12,531 nt of DNA from an uncultured Bacilli bacterium (GTDB lineage Bacteria; Bacillota_I; Bacilli_A; RF39; UBA660): assembly GCA_947589695.1 (NCBI GenBank), contig CANQBY010000020.1:1-12531 (forward strand), in the 5' to 3' direction. A program made the translations under genes and the position numbers. The notes beneath the pieces are model-generated. The model saw only the letters and a list, made by a program, of their open reading frames with translations. It made no database searches and was not told the DNA's origin. Of this stretch, positions 10,697-12,531 are shown piece after piece; within the stretch, counting starts at the first letter, position 1, and the number at the start of each line of letters is the position of its first letter.

Positions 10697-12531
10697 ATGA
10701 ACTGGTACAATTTAAAAGAAGAAGAATTATTAAAAAAATTAGAAACAACCCCCATGGGTTTAACTGATAAAGAAGTTGAAACAAGATTAACCAATTATGG
10801 TTTTAATTCTTTACCTAAAAAAGAAAAAGAAAGTATTTGGGAAATTTTCTTTAAAGGCTTTTTAGATCCTTTAGTAATATTACTAATTATTACTTTTTTC
10901 TTTTCATTAATTATAAATGAAATCGTTGACGCTTTTGTTATTCTTTTTATTGTGGTTCTTGATTTAATTTTAGGTACTTATCAGGAATGGAAAGCTAAAA
11001 ATAATGCTGATAGTTTATCTAAACTTATTAAAGTTAAATCGATGGTTCGGCGTAATAAAACTATTAAAACTATAGATTCCATCTTTTTAGTTCCTGGAGA
11101 TATCGTGTATTTAACAAGTGGGGATAAAATTCCCGCGGATATGCGTATTTTAGAAAGTTCTAATTTAAAAGTTAATGAATCAGTTTTAACTGGTGAAAGT
11201 ACCGATATTAATAAAAAAGCTGGCCTCCTAAAAGGGGATATCCCTTTATCTGAACGTGAAAATATGGTTTATTCTGGGACTATTGTTACCACCGGTCGCG
11301 CTACTTGTGTTGTTGTAAATACGGCTTTAAATACCGAAATTGGTAAAATCGCAGTCACTATATCTAAAAAAGAAGATACTAAATCTCCTTTAACTATCCG
11401 CATGAATAAGTTTTCAAAACAGATTAGTGTTTTAGTAGTTATAATTGCTATTATTATCAGTCTCATTCTTTATTTAAAACATATTCCTGGTAAAGAAATC
11501 TTTTTATCAGTGATTGCTTTAAGTGTTTCGGCAATGCCGGAAGGTTTACCTCTTGCTCTTACCATGGCGCTTACTATTGCTTCTAATCGGATGGCGAAAA
11601 AAGAGGTTATTGTCAAAAAATTAAATTCGGTCGAAAGTTTAGGAAGTTGTACGGTAATTGCTTCCGATAAAACTGGTACTCTGACAATTAATGAACAAAC
11701 TGCAAAAGTTATTGCCTATCCTGGCTTAGAAGAAATAAAATTAACTTCCGATTTTTCGGGGTTGTCTAAAAACTCCCAAGAGCTAATTAGACTGGGCGCT
11801 TTAAATAATGAAGCCAAATTAAATGATCTAGGCGAATATATTGGTGATTCTATCGATATTGCTTTTTTAAAACTCGCCCTTAATGCCCAAATCGATTGCT
11901 CTAATTATCAAATTTTAAAAACTATACCTTATGAATCTGAAAATGGTTATTCGGCCGTTTTTTATCAAGATAATAAAAAAACAAGTGTTACTATAAAAGG
12001 TTCTTTAGAAAAAGTTCTCGCGGTATCTAATTATCAAAATACTCCTAAGAAATGTAAAATTAATAAAGACCAAATTAGAGAATTAAATACTAAACTTGCT
12101 CGTGAAGGATATCGTTTAATTGCTCTTGCTAAAAAAGATTTAACAACCAAAACTTTAAGTGAAAAGTCTTTAAAAGATATGACCTTTTTAGGTTTAGTAG
12201 CTTTTATTGATCCTATTAGAACTACCGCCAAAAAATCTATCACCGAATGTAAAAAAGCCGGCATTAAAGTTGTTATGGTAACTGGGGATCACCCCCTAAC
12301 AGCTTTTAGTATTGCTAAAAGTTTAGGCATTGCTAAAAAAGAAAGTGATATTGCTACTTCTTCTGATTTAGAAACCGCTTTAGAAAAAGGTGCTAAATAT
12401 TTTCAAGAATATATAAAAGATAAAACTGTTTTTTCTAGAGTTACTCCTTTAGAAAAATTAGAAATTGTTAATGCTTATAAAAGAAATCATGAATTTATCG
12501 CCGTAACCGGTGATGGAGTAAATGATACACC
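10697..12531 (+). CDS. P2-type cation-transporting ATPase, probably Ca2+ (3' end outside window)
   Basis: ATG 10697 (AGGAAG 6 bases upstream) opens 611 codons with no stop, running off the window; family members have about 850-900 residues, so the last membrane helices are missing. It pumps cations across the membrane using ATP through a phospho-aspartate. Seen here: an N-terminal cation-ATPase segment (GLTDKEVETRLTNYGFNSLP), the actuator loop TGES (165-168), helix M4 with P281-E282-G283-L284-P285, and the phosphorylation site SDKTGTLT with D324. Further on are a nucleotide-binding KGSLEKVL, FIDPIR, MVTGDHPLTA, and the hinge GDGVND (605-610). PEGLP in M4 is the calcium-pump (SERCA/PMCA, P2) form, with the Glu being a known Ca2+ ligand. 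There is no heavy-metal-binding domain and no CPC motif, which argues against the P1B class. Mn2+ or Na+/K+-like transport cannot be excluded without the C-terminus. Confidence 0.95.
   Translation, partial: MNWYNLKEEELLKKLETTPMGLTDKEVETRLTNYGFNSLPKKEKESIWEIFFKGFLDPLVILLIITFFFSLIINEIVDAFVILFIVVLDLILGTYQEWKAKNNADSLSKLIKVKSMVRRNKTIKTIDSIFLVPGDIVYLTSGDKIPADMRILESSNLKVNESVLTGESTDINKKAGLLKGDIPLSERENMVYSGTIVTTGRATCVVVNTALNTEIGKIAVTISKKEDTKSPLTIRMNKFSKQISVLVVIIAIIISLILYLKHIPGKEIFLSVIALSVSAMPEGLPLALTMALTIASNRMAKKEVIVKKLNSVESLGSCTVIASDKTGTLTINEQTAKVIAYPGLEEIKLTSDFSGLSKNSQELIRLGALNNEAKLNDLGEYIGDSIDIAFLKLALNAQIDCSNYQILKTIPYESENGYSAVFYQDNKKTSVTIKGSLEKVLAVSNYQNTPKKCKINKDQIRELNTKLAREGYRLIALAKKDLTTKTLSEKSLKDMTFLGLVAFIDPIRTTAKKSITECKKAGIKVVMVTGDHPLTAFSIAKSLGIAKKESDIATSSDLETALEKGAKYFQEYIKDKTVFSRVTPLEKLEIVNAYKRNHEFIAVTGDGVNDT

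Noticed and set aside
11269..12264. Minus-strand frames inside the P-type ATPase (11269-11466, 12034-12264)
   Set aside because: They lie opposite conserved ATPase motifs and have no supporting signals.
1..12531. Mycoplasma-type genetic code (UGA = Trp)
   Set aside because: The Trp codons checked in the genes are TGG and none contains an in-frame TGA; in a UGA=Trp genome this AT-rich, most Trp would be TGA.

Overview
This window is very AT-rich, Gram-positive-type (low-GC Firmicutes / Mollicutes-relative) DNA. Supporting signs are strong AGGAGG ribosome binding sites, SigA-like promoters, intrinsic terminators with T-runs, an ABC-transporter plus two-component module of a Firmicutes type, and a standard-code reading in which every Trp I checked is TGG. 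No rRNA, tRNA or CRISPR array is visible. I cannot name the species.

Layout. Positions 1-1050 hold the 3' part of a multi-pass membrane protein, perhaps a GT-C-like glycosyltransferase. Positions 1085-3443 are an accessory patch bounded by two diverged copies of one non-coding/peptide module. Copy 1 (1085-1553) has a forward promoter, a strong RBS, a 22-codon ORF for a hydrophobic peptide, and a convergent promoter for a short antisense RNA with its own terminator hairpin. That is the architecture of a type I toxin-antitoxin locus, and both predicted transcripts begin with nearly the same bases. Copy 2 (3108-3443) has lost the toxin promoter, RBS and start codon, but its antisense promoter and RNA 5' end are almost unchanged. 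Between the copies are two XRE-family regulators on the minus strand (one with two HTH domains) and a NUDIX hydrolase whose arginines are all AGA.

Positions 3463-9205 form an antimicrobial-peptide or cell-envelope-stress type module. It contains an ABC ATPase, an 889-aa FtsX/MacB-type permease with two large outside domains, an OmpR-family response regulator, a histidine kinase overlapping it, and a small four-helix membrane protein. A near match to the inverted repeat known for BceR-type regulators lies over the -35 region of the ATPase promoter, which suggests that the response regulator activates the transporter. A terminator and a new promoter separate the transporter genes from the regulatory genes.

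Further right are a membrane-anchored DUF1287 (NlpC/P60-like fold) protein, trmB (tRNA m7G46 methyltransferase), and the first 611 codons of a P2-type cation-pumping ATPase that runs off the window. Most promoters share an extended -10 (TGNTATAAT) placed only 6-11 bases before the Shine-Dalgarno sequence, implying very short mRNA leaders.

The best candidate for something undescribed is the peptide/antisense-RNA module with its degenerate antitoxin-only second copy.
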